From Ulota crispa (taxonomy: Eukaryota; Streptophyta; Bryopsida; Orthotrichales; Orthotrichaceae), in contig OY987249.1 in NCBI GenBank assembly GCA_963920765.1, positions 17,084,483-17,148,482 of the forward strand: a DNA stretch of 64,000 nucleotides, given 5' to 3'. Position 1 is the stretch's first letter; every line of letters starts with the position of its first letter. The notes beneath the pieces were generated by a model. That model ran no database searches, had not been told where the DNA came from, and saw only the letters and a list, made by a program, of their open reading frames with translations. Below are positions 14,401-27,100 of this stretch, in pieces. The translations under genes and the position numbers were made by a program.

Positions 14401-17400
14401 CAATTTTTGGTCCAAGGGTATCTCTGAAATTTCTGAAAAAGCAGGGGTATCTATGAAATTATTGCAAACTTCAGGGGTATCCACGAAATTTTCCCTCATA
14501 TTAAACATGAAAATTTGTTTCTTCTAGAATAATAGACTTCAACATAAAGATACTGCTTTTAACACGTGTCCCTCTTTGAACAACATAGGTTACTATATTT
14601 TCAAATCCTTGAATACTCTCTCCCCTTAAGGTAGAGACAATAAACTGACACGTCAAGTTCCTTGAAAATTTGAGTACCTGGAAATATACGCTGCTTGAAG
14701 AGAGCATGCAAAACTGAATACTAGACTGCAGAGATAAACGAGGAGAGCCACTGCCCCGTTCGCAAATAGATAACAAGTGAGTGAAACTCCCAAAAAACTG
14801 CTCAATGCCGGCTTCCTTTCTGTTCCGAAAACAGCAATGGAAAAGTACACCAATAGCGGCCCCACCGTTACAGCAAAGAATGAGACAGGAAGTCTAAAGT
14901 TAGCCTCCATGCAGGAAATGAAGGACGGGACAGTGTTGTCCACTTCCCATGCTCGTGCTTGCCTCATCAGAGCAAACAAGACCACTGCAATAGAGAGCCC
15001 AGCTACCTGCACAATAGAAAAAAAACAAACACATTCTCATATCTGATAGATGCCATTTCTTTGCTCTTGACAGTACATAAGGTACGAGCACCCATAAACG
15101 TCAAACTAAGGGTTTTGAACAGGATGACTACTAATAAACAACTAGCAAATTATAGGATCCTATTAGGAACAGAAAAAAATGAGTTTGCACTTTCGAATGT
15201 ATTATTTGGATATTGTGAGAATAAGTTGTGACTTTTTAAAGAGCAAACTGCCATTGCACCCATAACCACTTTTAAGATTTCATGTTCACATGTTGTACAT
15301 CCTTGTCATTATATCTATTCACTTCCACAGATTTTCCAAGATTTCAGACGTGACGGTTATGGGGACACTAACGCTTATGGGTGTTCCTACCTTAGACATT
15401 TCAAGAGCTGCATGTATCTCCATATCAACAAGGCGTTAAAGAATAGATTGCCTCGGAAAAGAACAACGAAAAGAATTGCTTGTGTAGTCCGAATAAAGCA
15501 CCTGTAATCCGTGAACAAGAAGAAGGCGGCTTGCTGAAGTAAACAATGACACAGTCACAGTAATATCATAAACACAATGAGGGTCTACCTGAAAAAGACA
15601 CAGTTGACATCAATTAAAAATATATCTCCAGGAGTTCCAAGTCACTCAAAAGGAGAACAAGAAGCAATGCACGTCATTGAAAATCTGCCAAACGCATCTG
15701 AAAGTAATAAGCATCAGTCTACATGCGCAGAGGACAAGCGTACCAAGAGAAGAATAGTGGTATGCTCGGATCCATAACCGGAGCCCCACGTGGCAGGAGA
15801 GGAGTCAACCGCAATAACTTGGGACGTGAGATTAGGGTAGACTTCCAGACCGTATGGAGGATCCCAAACCACAGCAACTGGTGGAAAACAGCGCGATTTA
15901 CAGAGTTCTGGTTTCGTAATAAAAACTATTAGCATTGACCCTTAAAGGCTTCTAAAAGTGCAATGAAAACTGCAAGAAGGATCATGGCAAAATAAAAATA
16001 AACAACTTTAAGTGGACTTTGTGGTAAGCGACAGCTTACTCAATATATCCCCAGGCTCTGGATGCTCTTTTGCAAGGCCTTCAGGCTTCACTCCACAGCT
16101 CACTGTCTTCACGTCCAGGTGAATTGGCAGAGTACTTAAAGAGACCGCAATTGGGACTTGCCACACCATTGGATGGTATTCCCACAGCCAAATCCCCTGC
16201 AAAAATGAAGACATTATAGACCCCATCTAAATGGTACTCAAAAGCAACCTATCCTCAAATTTCCCATTATAAAAACTATAGATGTAGTGTCTAGGCAAAG
16301 TGGAAAAGATGCTTTCTCATCTTTAAACAAAACAGACAAAATAACAACAGGAAAGTACAATGACAGTAACTTAGGATTTGGCACAGAAGGACATACCTGT
16401 CGTTTGTAAAACGAGGTTAAAAGCCATGACGTAGATAGAGGTGTCTTCCCTTGATTGGGGTTGTAGAAATGAGCCACTACCATGGTCACGACAGCAGGGG
16501 CGCTTCCAACGACAGCCTGCAAGTAATAAGTCAGCACAAGCCTGAAATCGGACAACTTGTCAATGAAGGACACGTTAGAGGAAACTAATGTCAGACCATG
16601 AATAATAGAGCAGCAGAACACACACATACCGGCAAAGGAGCAATCGAGATTGTTAAGTATCTGAATCCTTTCATCTCGCTGGGGCTCAACTGCAGCAATC
16701 CCGTAGGTGAGACCTGCTCTGGCGTTCCTCCTGGTTCTGGCTGCACATCCATGTCAAGCTTTCAGCATTTCCTAAACCCTAACCCCTAACCCTCAAACAT
16801 ATAGCAAAAAAGATTGCAATCAAGAAAACACAAACCTGAGGTGGAGTAGGACCAGAAGGAATCTGCACCATCTTCATTGTCACCTCTACTACCCTAAACA
16901 CTAAACCCTAAACCCTCAAACACATAGCAAAAAAATTGCAAGCAAGAAAACACAAACCTGAGGTGGAGTAGGACCAGAAGGAATCTGCACCATCTTCATT
17001 GTCACTTCTACAACACGCTCAGAGGCTGGTACCTCAGCAGACCGGCTATCATCAGGCCACAGGTGCACCCGCAACCCTACACATGGGGACAAGTTTGTTA
17101 CGAGAACAAACCATCCATGGTTGTCCTGGCGTGCCTGTCCGAAAATAACTCAAAAATCAGCAACTCCAAGTCCTCAATTGATATCAGAACAGAAAAATCA
17201 AAAAAAAGGAAGAAGAAAAAAAAATGCGAAAACAGATTCTTTCGGTCATGCAACAAAAGCACAAACACAAAAAGGATCTATGAAATCTTATCACTATGAT
17301 TTAAGAAGCTGTAGACATCGAACATGTGAGAGCATACCAGTTTCTCAATATCCATCCACCGTCGTTTTCCATCCATGGACAAAACATTCATAATGGGTGA

Positions 17401-20400
17401 TTGAACATGGATGTCATCGGCCACATCATTCTCCCAATGGGTGCTGGAAGGACAATTAAGTGGAGCTCCATTTATAGCTTGAATTCCTAGTTTACTTGAA
17501 ATTTGACCCTGAGCCTTCAAGTCTTCTGAATGCTTCTTGTTGTAAGGTAGTAGGTTTAATGCTTGAGGAAGTGCACTGCGCAAGTTGGACACAAAAACTC
17601 CTAGCTTCGTGTGTGGATTTGAGTACTGTTGGCCGGTGCTCTTGTCTATCAATTGAAGCAATGTTTGGGCCACCTGTGAGTCCAAAAATCATATAAGGTA
17701 GCAACACCCATAACCATCACTGTATCCATAACCATCACCTCTAAAATCTTGGAAAATCTGTGGAAGTGAATGGATGTAATTACAAGGATGCACAACATGT
17801 GAACCTGAAACCTTAGTGTTGGTATTAGGTGCAATTGCAGTCGGCTCTTTAAAAACTCACAACTTATTCTCACAGTATCCAAATAATACATTTGAAAGTG
17901 CAATCTCATCATTTTTCTCTTGCTAATAGGACCCTATAATTTGCTAGATGTTTATTAATAATCATCATGTTCAAAACCCTTAATTTGACGGTTGTGGGTG
18001 TTGCAATCTTATATAAAAATGGGCAGCTATTAGAGACTCCACAATCAGAGTTTTGTGTTGATTAAGACAACTAACGGAGAAGGAAAACTTGAAATACCTG
18101 AACCATCATCTGGTTGCACCAGAGAATGTTCTGATGATCCATGGACATCCAGATTTTCATCATTCCTGCTGTATCAACTGTCAGCCCGTGTGTCGGAGGC
18201 ACAATGCCATCCAGCGATGCCATTCGAGACCGAACCTGAGGCCAGCACAAGAAAAGATTCAGCATCCAAAACCCTCCTGGTCCCAAAAAGACAACAACAA
18301 CTACTGTAGGGAAAAATAATGCAGTACCTGATAATCACGAGCCCCTCCAGTTATAGAAACCACCACCACTTTTGACAATGCAGGCTCTTCACCTTTGACA
18401 GATTTGTATCCACGGATCCAAGCATTGTTCACACGAGTGAAAAAATGTCCAAACGATGGTTGCACGGCCAGTGGTGGCGATCTGATAGCATCAGCAATAA
18501 GAAAATGTAGAAAATATAAAGTTTGAGCATAAAAAATATATCCCTTTTCGCTGTCCTGAAAATATGATTCCATGGACATGACAGAAGCAGATCCATTAGC
18601 TTAAGCATGGACAGAAAAGACACTGACCTGTGTGGGCTAGAAAGGGTAAGCACAGTCTCCACTGCACCTTTTCTTAAACCTGGATGGACGACAGCTGCTC
18701 GTGCTACAAATCCTCCCATGGAATGTCCCACCAAAATGACACTAGTAGGCAAAACCTTGCCTTTGTTTTCATTATGCTGTGCCCGCTTCTCGAATGAATC
18801 CTTGAACCTATCTAAGATCTGCAAACCAGCAACAACAACCGACATATCAAAACCCGAGAAAGTAAAAAAAATCCTAACTTCATACCTCTACTAAGACTCA
18901 CTAACTCTCACTAACTAACTTGCAACGATATTACGTTCATTTCCACCAATTCACTTCTCCCCAAACTAATTGTGCTAATAAGAATGGTTTGAAGTACTAA
19001 ATCCACGAGCACCAACCATAGAGTAACAGTGTCCTAACTAACTTAACAGTCTCACTCTCCATATCTACCTTGCAAATGCAGGCACACATTGAAACAACTT
19101 CTGAGTAGCTAATCGACCGGTAGTCAAAGTTGCTAGAAAGTACTCCCTCTGCCCCTCTAAACAGCTCCAAATCAAGCACATTTCTTGTATCACTAAAAAG
19201 CTCCACTTTGCTGATTTCAAGTTCAAAGATCTCATGAGGGCAAGTTAAGCAATTAGAGAGCATTCTTCTCTTAGCAAGCTTGGTTTTGCCCATATGAGGT
19301 ATCATTGTTGCTACTAATTGTTGAATCATCAATAATAAGGAGCTGACAGCATGCACAAATAAAATATGGTGCTTTTTGCATGGAATTTGGGTGCCCATCA
19401 AAACTGGAGATTTTGCATACATTTGGTAGATGGTATATTGATTCTAAAATGCATGTGTCACTAGCACAAAGACTAAAAACAGAGCTAATCCTTCACAAGG
19501 AAGCTTTTTGGACGTTTTTAGACGGACAGAGGGAGTAAGAATCATGAGCAAGAAATAAGGCAAACCAATACACAAGGGATTGCATTTTTTTTACCCTATG
19601 AACTGCTCCGACAACATAGTCGGCGTGTTGCTCCAGAATCCAGCCATCCATTGCCGAATGCTCGCCTTCTAAATCTACGGTGAACCAATCCAAATGGTTT
19701 GAATATTTCCCTTCTTTGACACCAGCTGGTAATTCCCCAGTGTCGAATCCCTCGGGACCGGATTCAAGCGGAGTAAACGAGGACAGCTGGTAGTAATACC
19801 CCTCCACAGGTCCTTCATTGAAAGCTCGGTCCGAGACTGCAGCCACTGATCGCACCTGGCAGATCAAACAGTTTTACACTCGGAATCATCACTCAACACA
19901 TAAGGTAGAAGCACCCAACCAAAAGTGACACTCATTTCAGATGTGGTAATTTGGAGGGTCTATCGAGAATCTAATGACATGGGGGTTGTTAGGAAATGGG
20001 TACAGATGCCAGCAAAATTGTTTTTGCAAATTTCTGAGATCGTATGAATAAATTACAAATTGTTGGAGGTAACTCCTTAGATAGATTGACCTATTGTGGA
20101 CACTAGACCCCTGAAAAGCAACAACAAAAAGATCATGTCACATCCAATCATAACCCGCCGCCACCTACACAATTTCTGTTCCCTTATGTTAACTAGCCTG
20201 TCTGGTTTGAGTACTTGCGTGTCTTGTTTGTTTAAATGCAGGAGCGCTTGGATTTAGGTTTATTTCTAGATGCCACTACACGGCTAGTGTCACTTTTGGG
20301 TGCTTCTACCTTAATCCTCCATTGCACAGATCCTTTTACACGAAGCCCTACCTCCCACCTAATTTCAAATTCAAATATACTAAACCCCGCCAATTCTCAA

Positions 20401-21362
20401 TTTCCCCCCGCCTAAATAGTGGCTGCCAAATCCATAGCAGTGACCTGTGCAAATTCGATGCAGGTTATCAAAGGCTCAATATGCGCAGCTCAAATCTTCG
20501 TTGCTGAAAAATTTCGGCCCATAATATCCAGCTCAGGAATTCATTCTTTTAACCCTAAAACAGGATGTTAGGTATTAGATATGGAGTTATGCAACTATTT
20601 GTGGAGTGTTCACTATCATGTTTTGAAACTGATGTAATGTGCCATCGAACTTTTTTTCTCCATAATACTACAATACACTCTTGTCATATTTGACTTCTCA
20701 TGATTTTGCTGCAATAAACTTCTAATTTTTTTCCGAAGTTGATTTTAAATAAGACTCCATAAATAAATAAGCGCATACTCCGTATCCACCTAATATGGGG
20801 TTCTAAGTTCATATGCACAGTTGCAACTGAAATAAATGAATGAGTTGTTTTCCTTTTTTTCCCCATAATACTACAATACCACTCTTGTCATATTAAGCTT
20901 CTCATCAGTTTACTGCAATAACTTCTAATCTTTTTCCCTTGATTTCAAATAAAGACTCCATAAATAAGCGCATACTCCGTATCTACCTAATATGGGGTTC
21001 TAAGTTCATATGCATAGTTGCAACTGAAATGAATGAATGAATGAGTTGTTGTGATACTGCAAATTGCTTACTTGCTTATAAGAGCCACCATTGCCGGGGA
21101 TGAAGAGCACAGGCACACCCGAGAGATGCAGAAGCTCCATCTCATGGTCGATCCGTTTCCAACCCTCCCGGTACAGATACAACCCATACTTGCTCTCTTT
21201 CGTACCACCAACAACAGTAGCTGGAACAGGGACATAACTCGGGTACATGTAGGTCATAATGCAGCCATCGATTAAAGGCTTGAAAAAAAGCCCTAACAGT
21301 CCTGCGATTGCCACAGTCGCTGCAAACACCACACATAGAAACACGCGCCAATTGCACCCCAT
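11424..21362 (-). CDS. PGAP1: PGAP1-like GPI inositol-deacylase (17 exons, intact)
   Basis: An ER-membrane lipase/esterase that removes the inositol acyl chain from GPI anchors before protein export. Exons in transcript order: 21362-21072, 19855-19595, 18818-18628, 18481-18328, 18235-18098, 17673-17338, 17134-16958, 16740-16630, 16516-16397, 16196-16040, 15925-15744, 15588-15502, 15006-14678, 14012-13940, 13488-13349, 12907-12715, 11747-11424. Phases join cleanly into 1087 residues, close to plant PGAP1-like proteins of about 1100. An N-terminal membrane anchor spans about residues 7-27. VPVLFIPGNGGSYKQ ends exon 1. The lipase elbow GHSMGG puts the catalytic serine near residue 217, followed by the SSPH and GGARDYQVRS blocks. 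After a lumenal domain come several hydrophobic segments in the last 380 residues (exons 13-17). Matches to plant PGAP1 include VDPHCVYDITVTVS and ALMRQARAWE. Exons 14 and 15 are the least certain joins. Its introns hold seven MITE insertions. Confidence 0.94.
11925..12417. mobile_element. AGGTAG-family MITE nested in a relative
   Basis: Begins AGGTGGCAACACCCATAAGCG and ends with GGGTGCTGTTACCT. TA flanks it at 11923-11924 and 12418-12419. Removing it restores TATTAGCAAGAG, the reading in the uninterrupted relative at 17696-18009, which proves the insertion and its TA target. It contains a 21-bp tandem array. Confidence 0.9.
12191..12316 (+). repeat. 21-bp tandem array inside the nested MITE
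   Basis: Five near-perfect copies of CACCCATAACTATCACCTTT plus T (12191-12295), followed by one degenerate copy. The open frame through it (HNYHLFT repeated) is a by-product of a period divisible by three. Confidence 0.92.
14184..14495. mobile_element. Mutator-like fold-back MITE in PGAP1 intron
   Basis: Third copy of the GGGAAAATTTC family. The 9-bp flanks TTATATTAA (14175-14183) and TCATATTAA (14496-14504) match at 8 of 9 positions. Arms are near-complete inverted repeats. It serves as the empty-site reference for the insertion at 1721-2131. Confidence 0.85.
15080..15392. mobile_element. AGGTAG-family MITE in PGAP1 intron
   Basis: An uninterrupted 313-bp member, TA flanked, ending GGGTGTTCCTACCT. 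It aligns along its length with 11846-12633, 17696-18009 (reverse) and 43201-44314. Confidence 0.85.
16765..17005 (-). repeat. Tandem duplication covering the 3' end of PGAP1 exon 7
   Basis: About 120 bp is present twice. The unit holds the last roughly 50 coding bases of exon 7 (VTMKMVQIPSGPTPPQ), its donor and following intron sequence. The intact exon is 16958-17134. The extra partial copy (about 16836-16885) lies in the following intron, keeps the donor and is preceded by a possible acceptor (GGTAGTAG). A CCCTAAA tract lies at the junction. Confidence 0.85.
17696..18009. mobile_element. AGGTAG-family MITE, opposite orientation, in PGAP1 intron
   Basis: Starts AGGTAGCAACACCCATAACC. Its right end is slightly decayed (CAATCT instead of CTACCT). 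TA flanks at 17694-17695 and 18010-18011. It provides the empty site for the nested insertion at 11925-12417. Confidence 0.85.
19143..19535. mobile_element. Stowaway-like MITE in PGAP1 intron
   Basis: Begins CTCCCTCTGCCCC and ends GACAGAGGGAG, flanked by TA (19141-19142 and 19536-19537). Same family as 7806-8212, opposite orientation. Confidence 0.9.
19903..20311. mobile_element. AGGTAG-type MITE with long terminal inverted repeats, in PGAP1 intron 1
   Basis: The left end AGGTAGAAGCACCCAACC and onward matches the inverted right end (20284-20311) almost perfectly over about 28 bp. TA flanks both sides. The interior is unlike the 15080-15392 type, so it is a separate subfamily. Confidence 0.85.
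20650..21052. repeat. Two-copy tandem duplication, period about 203 bp
   Basis: The block from CCATAATACTACAATA to GAATGAGTTGTT is repeated once with small indels, within PGAP1 intron 1. The first unit ends near 20852. Confidence 0.85.
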
Positions 21363-22164
21363 CCCTCCCCGTCTCTCTCAATCGTTTCAAATCCGATTGC
21401 ACTCGACGAGTCTCTGAGCTGACATCAGCCAGGTCTATGATTATTCAATCCCCCTCAATGATTCACAGAGACCCTCATCAAAACCTGTCAAAAACTCTTA
21501 AAAAAAGCCTAACCCTTCCAAAACTTCGGTGCTAGACACGATGAAATGAAACCACTGGAATCTGCTGCAAGTCGAGTTTCTGAATGAACGCCATGGAAGT
21601 GAAAGGAGTGAAAGAATGTCGAGATGGCGATGGATCCCAAACGCACGCTGGGGCACTCAAGTCACGATCTTGACCATCGGAGGAGGCCCATCCAGACGTC
21701 AAGGTATCGCCTTTCTGTGTTCGGCCATAGCCGTCATGGTCGACGTCACATCATCATCGCTCGTGCTCGTGAGTCGGCTCATCTCGACTCGGCTAAAAGA
21801 GTAAAAGTTGACGTTTTTTTCCTCTTCCGGTGGCCTCTTCCGGTGGTGGATCGGATGATCGGATCCACCCGAGACAATTCCACCAGGACGCTCACAGAGT
21901 GACAGCAGGTTCGGCGGATGGGAGGCCTCGGAAAACAGACCGGACCCGGCCTCCTTTCAGTCGAACTGGTTTTAAGTTAAAGAGAGAAAATTGTAATGAG
22001 TTGAGGCGCGATGCAGTCGACTAGGTCCACCTGGGCCGTCTGAGAGCGACAGCTGGCGCCGGTGTTCGCAGGTCGAGAAATTCAAACTTGAACAAGTCTA
22101 TCCACGTGAACCTGTATTCTGCCTTGACCGGGGGGGTTCACACTTCACACTTAACAGTAAGGTA
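21363..22164. other. PGAP1 promoter side and upstream flank
   Basis: The 5' leader and promoter of the minus-strand PGAP1 gene. The stretch 21600-22080 is CpG-rich compared with the neighbourhood. Short open frames on the plus strand here show no family resemblance. No clear TATA box was identified. Confidence 0.4.
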
Positions 22165-22929
22165 AGGTAGCCGCACCCATACCTGAGCGTTTGTTTAATC
22201 CCTAAACGTCCACAAGGACGTTTTTTTGTCCTTTGCCTCTGGAAAAAAATTCTGAATGGTAAAAGAAAGCAGATTTTCATCTGATGTTTTTCCAAAAGTG
22301 ATCATAAACACATTCTCCATCATAGAAGGCAAAAAATAACTTCATCAAATACACTCATATTTTTAAACAATCCAAATTGTGAGAAGATCTATACTGTCCT
22401 TCCTACAATTTTTGTGAGGTCAATCTATATTATTCACTTTTGCAACTAGCTGGGCACTTGGTACACCAATCATAGTTCTGAAATCCTTGAAAAACACTGT
22501 AGAAGTCACTATAGCGGGCTGGCCACAGGGATGAGCCCGACGTTTAAAAGTTAAGGGTGTAGGGTACTTCAGAGTCTTGGAAAATTCAAGATTTTTTTTT
22601 GTAGGGTTAGCCTTTCAACAAGCTATCAAGGAACGTAATTTTTGTGGAAAAAAGTATTGTAGATTATTTTATATTAAAGGGCAAAGTTGCAGCTCATAGG
22701 TCCCTATTAGCAACTCTAGACTACCCTTGAAACTACTTTGATGTGTTCCTATACATGTGCTTGACAGTCTCAATCCCAACCATCTCACATCAACTTAGCA
22801 ATTGACATGTGACAAGATTTTCTTGTGCAAGTGACATTCACTGCTCCACTTTGGGTTCACTGTGAGTGGTGAACACCTCAAAAGTAGGGCTCCACTTTGG
22901 GGACTACTCATGTATGGGTGATGTTACCT
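22165..22929. mobile_element. AGGTAG-family MITE carrying a nested ACCCTTAAACG-family MITE
   Basis: Left end AGGTAGCCGCACCCATACC and the inverted right end (22908-22929) are TA flanked. The interior contains a complete second element at 22198-22551. Confidence 0.75.
22198..22551. mobile_element. ACCCTTAAACG-family MITE, uninterrupted
   Basis: Begins ATCCCTAAACGTCC and ends CGACGTTTAAAAGT, TA flanked. Its middle (AAAAGTGATCATAAACACAT and onward) matches 40531-40720, the right half of the copy split by the CACTA element. Confidence 0.75.
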
Positions 22930-24187
22930 TAGTACGCTCTAGAACCGTCACTTGAAGGGCTAGTCTGCTTTTTCATGGGCTTTTCAATGGAGAGAGATTT
23001 TTTGTCTGACTTTTAAACAAAGAAAAATGGATTTTAACCCTTAAATGCCATGGCTGATGTTTTTCGTCCACCAGCTTCAAAAAAACCATATGCAGCATAG
23101 ATGGTAAGTTGTTTTCATTTGATTCTCACTACAAGGAAAAGGCCTTTTTATGACTAGGGCACTATGACTGTGTAGTCATATTTGGGTGAAATGAGCAATC
23201 CACCAGTCATGTGGTTTTGAGCTCCTAGTCGTAGTCATGCTCTAGTCATAACATTGTCAATGTGACTAAGATTTTTTGTGGACCTCAAGGGGAACGTCAT
23301 TGGGAACAAGTTCTTAGGATTTAGTGAGTGGTTATGACTAGGTTTCTTGACTACATGACTACCTCTAGTCATATAATTTTTTGGGTGAGGGAGGGCCCAA
23401 GCCACATTGGGTTTAGGGACCTTGTAATTTAGGGCTTTTCATTTATTTATTGGGTTTAGAGTGGGCGGTTTAGGGAGTGGAGGTGGGGTTAGGGGTCGTC
23501 TGGTTTAGGGACAACATTATGTGCATGTTTGGTTTATGCGTTACGGTATTGTACACATTGAAAATCTATGAGGTTTTGGGGTGTTCAAGGTTTAGGGGTT
23601 TAGTGTCTTTAGATTTCATCAAGTTTAGGGTTCAGGGGTCTTATCTTCTCAGGGTTCAAGAATATAGGGTTTAGGGAGTATTTTGTATGGTTATTCACAT
23701 GAGTTTATACTTAAAGCTTGCTTGTCATCTATGGGTTGCATCCTATGGAATATTGACATTTGATTGATTTCCATTTACAACCTTTTACTTTCTCCCTCTA
23801 CTTGTCATAAATTTATTTCTTGCTACTCACAATGCTGGTTTGCTATGTAATATCTATAAGCTCAAGGGCCCATTACATACATCTTGTAGAGCTCATCTCA
23901 ACGCTATGTTCTTGCTGCAAAAGAGGGTTTGGGTTTAGCAAACCAGGTGCGGCCCAAGTTGTTGGGTTTAGTAATGGGAAATGATACAACGTACACATGT
24001 GTGAAAAATCCTTTCTTGGGGGAAAAATCCGGAAAAACCCGGTGGGGGAAGAAAATTGGATGTACCTAACAGGAACTGAGTACGTGTACGTTCCTAATTT
24101 CATGTGAAGTGTTACATGGGGTTGTAACCATGTTCTTGCTATGGCAATATGATTGCAAGCCCATGTAAATCATCTTGAAGTGCCTTG

Positions 24188-27100
24188 TCATTGGTGAATG
24201 GCTTGTTCATAGACGCTGTCAACGTCCTCTTTTTGCGCTTTGTTGCCTCCTTCATCAAAATTGCTTGCATCCCCCCTTCCTTTTTCAGCTCCCACTTCTT
24301 CATCCTCTTCTTCAATATCTATTGTAGCTGCCATCTTTGCTCTCACTTCCTTGTTTGTTAAAACCCTGCCTCCCGCCAAAGGGTTTGCACTAGTGCATGG
24401 CTGATGCATCTGTTCCTCTTGCGTTGTCCTTCCAAGGGCACCGCCATCACCAATGTTCAAGTGTTGAACTTCCTGGCTGTCATTCCCTACGGCCCCTATT
24501 CTCATGCCTCTAGGCTCTGTATGCAAAACCACCTTCCACCTTGCATTGCCCAAATCATTTAAAAAAAACCTGACGTGCATGCAAGGGAAATGCAAATGTA
24601 TATGCAGAGCGGAGAATGAGACTCTCAAACCTCACTATGGTAAACCCATACGCGTCCTTCTTCATTGTTGCATTAGAGCCTTGCGTGCTCGATTCCACCC
24701 ACAAGCAATCCAACACATTGATCTGAAAATAGCTGTAGTTGATGCCAAAAATTTGGTCTACCTACCAGATGTACTCCAAATTTGCAGTTCTCATATTCTG
24801 GTCTCTGCTGCTTGATCTGCACAACTAAAAAAAAGTGGCTGCTATGCCGCTGTCACATGTACTTAGATCTGCTTCTACAGATTGCGTTCAGATGTGGTTC
24901 CCATATGCGTACATGGCACAATATGACTTTGCATATGTGGACGGTGGCTTTGTTAACGCTCGGATGTCCACATGCACTTCTTTTTGTGCTTGTATTTTCA
25001 ACTCCACTGCGTGAGCCAACCATGATCTAAACATGCCTTCCTCCATGCCTACAGGATGTGGGGTGGCCCTCCGCCAATTTTCTCGCCGATGTTGCGCTCT
25101 TGCTATTCCTTGTGCTGCCATGTTCTGCACGTACTCACTAATATTCCACGCACTAAATTCAGTTAGTATGTTTGTTTTGCATTGACATTTTGAAAAGGGT
25201 TACTCCTAGTATTAGCAATGACAATTACATTCAAACTTGACTTCAAAGGAGCTATTTCCTTTGAAGCGGAAAGCAAATGAAGAGGGGGTCACAGGGCATA
25301 TGACTGCGTACAGTCATATAGGGGTAGTCATGAGTACAAAAATTGGACCCTCTGACTAGGGTGATGACTACAGGCAGTAGTATGACAATCACTAGTCATA
25401 GTCTAGGTTTATCCTTCACTACATGTAGTGAATGCCCTACTACAAGTCCTCAAATACAAAAATTCATGATTTAGGTATATAAGTGTTTCATCATTTTACA
25501 AAACTTTGAAGGTGCAATATAGACTTGGATATAATTGTAGGTGTTTGTAAACACATGCAAGCATGAAATCACTTACTTCCTAAACAATTGGAGAGGCTTT
25601 GCGTTCTCCAGCACAAACTTGTGGATCCAATCCCGCATTGATGGGCTCAAGATTATGCGCCATCTGTTTCCTTCCAGCCTCTTGCTATTCATTGCAAGCT
25701 CTTCTTTGTCATCCCAAACTCTTCGTTTTGTGGCGCTGCTGTTCTACATGTACTCCGTGCAAAATCCCAATGCCTCCTCCGTACTATACTCACGCGCCAT
25801 GGAACCTTCAAGTTGGGCTCGTTGTTTCACATAGCCCTTCAAGACTTTCAAATACCGTTCCACATGATACATCCACCTCGTGTGAACCAGTCCGCATATA
25901 TCCAATTCCTGTACCAAGTGGATCGGTAAGTGCATCATGATGTCAAAGAGCGCCGATGGAAATACTTTCTCTAGTATGCACATCGCTTCACCGGTCTCCT
26001 CCAACAACGCTAGCATCAACAAAGGGTCTACAAATTTTGCGCATAGCTGCACAAATATGCGACTCACTTTCATAATGGCCAATCTGACATCTCCATTCAG
26101 CAACGTCCTCACGCATAATGGCAATATTTGTTGCAGTAGAATGTGATGGTCATGAGATTTCAAGCCCCTTAACTCTCCATTCATGGTGACTCTTTTTGCC
26201 AACTACCTAATGTAATTTGTTGGCGTCTTCAAGATTTGCAAGATACCTAGGAATGTATTCTTCTCAACCTTAGTCAGTACGTACGGTGCAGTTGGTAACA
26301 CCATCGATCCAGGTGCCCTCCCCGGCACTGGGTGAAGATGAGGCCTAATCCTAGCTTTTTGCATCTCCAAACAAACCTTCAAAGTGTCCTTGGATCCCCA
26401 TATGGTCTTCAATATATTCTCACACAACTTCTTCTTGTAGTGCATAGGGTCCAGCATGTGTCATATCAAAAGACCCTGTTGAGGCAACTATGTCTCATTA
26501 GTACCACCATGTGGTACAATCGCAAAGACATTATGTAGTAAGGTTCAAGCAACGTATCCAACATGACACTTTTTTTAGATTCAAACCTTAGACAATTGTC
26601 ATATGCATAAACATCGTTTAGTCATCCACGTAACTTACAATTCTCAAATAAATTATCCTTTACAATGAGCACTATCATTGCTTATGGGTTTAGGGTTTAT
26701 GGTCATTTGGATGGAGTACATGTATTTAGGTAGTCATATCATCCATACAATTGACTCTTTGTAGTCATGCTATCCAAAACTATGACTCTTAGTAGTCATT
26801 ATCTTTAGGGATATGACTACAGCAAGTCACTAAGTGATTTTCCAGTCATTTCCACAACAATGCTACGCGGTCTAGTCACTTGCATATATTGTTAGCACTT
26901 GAGGCAGTCATAATCTATAATTTTATGATTGTCACTAGTCAGCCAAGTTTTGTACTTCCTCATTGATGGTGACACTCTTGTAGATGCATAAGTTGCTGTT
27001 CCTCTCCATATGCCACAAGTGAACTATTAACATGATGACATGTTAAAGCAAAAGGTGTATTGTGCACTTATTATACATCATCATCTTCAACAATGTGGTC

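Noticed and set aside
22560-23036. Possible gene in the flank between nested elements
   Set aside because: The stretch belongs to the MITE ending at 22929 and a short spacer. No exon signals were found.
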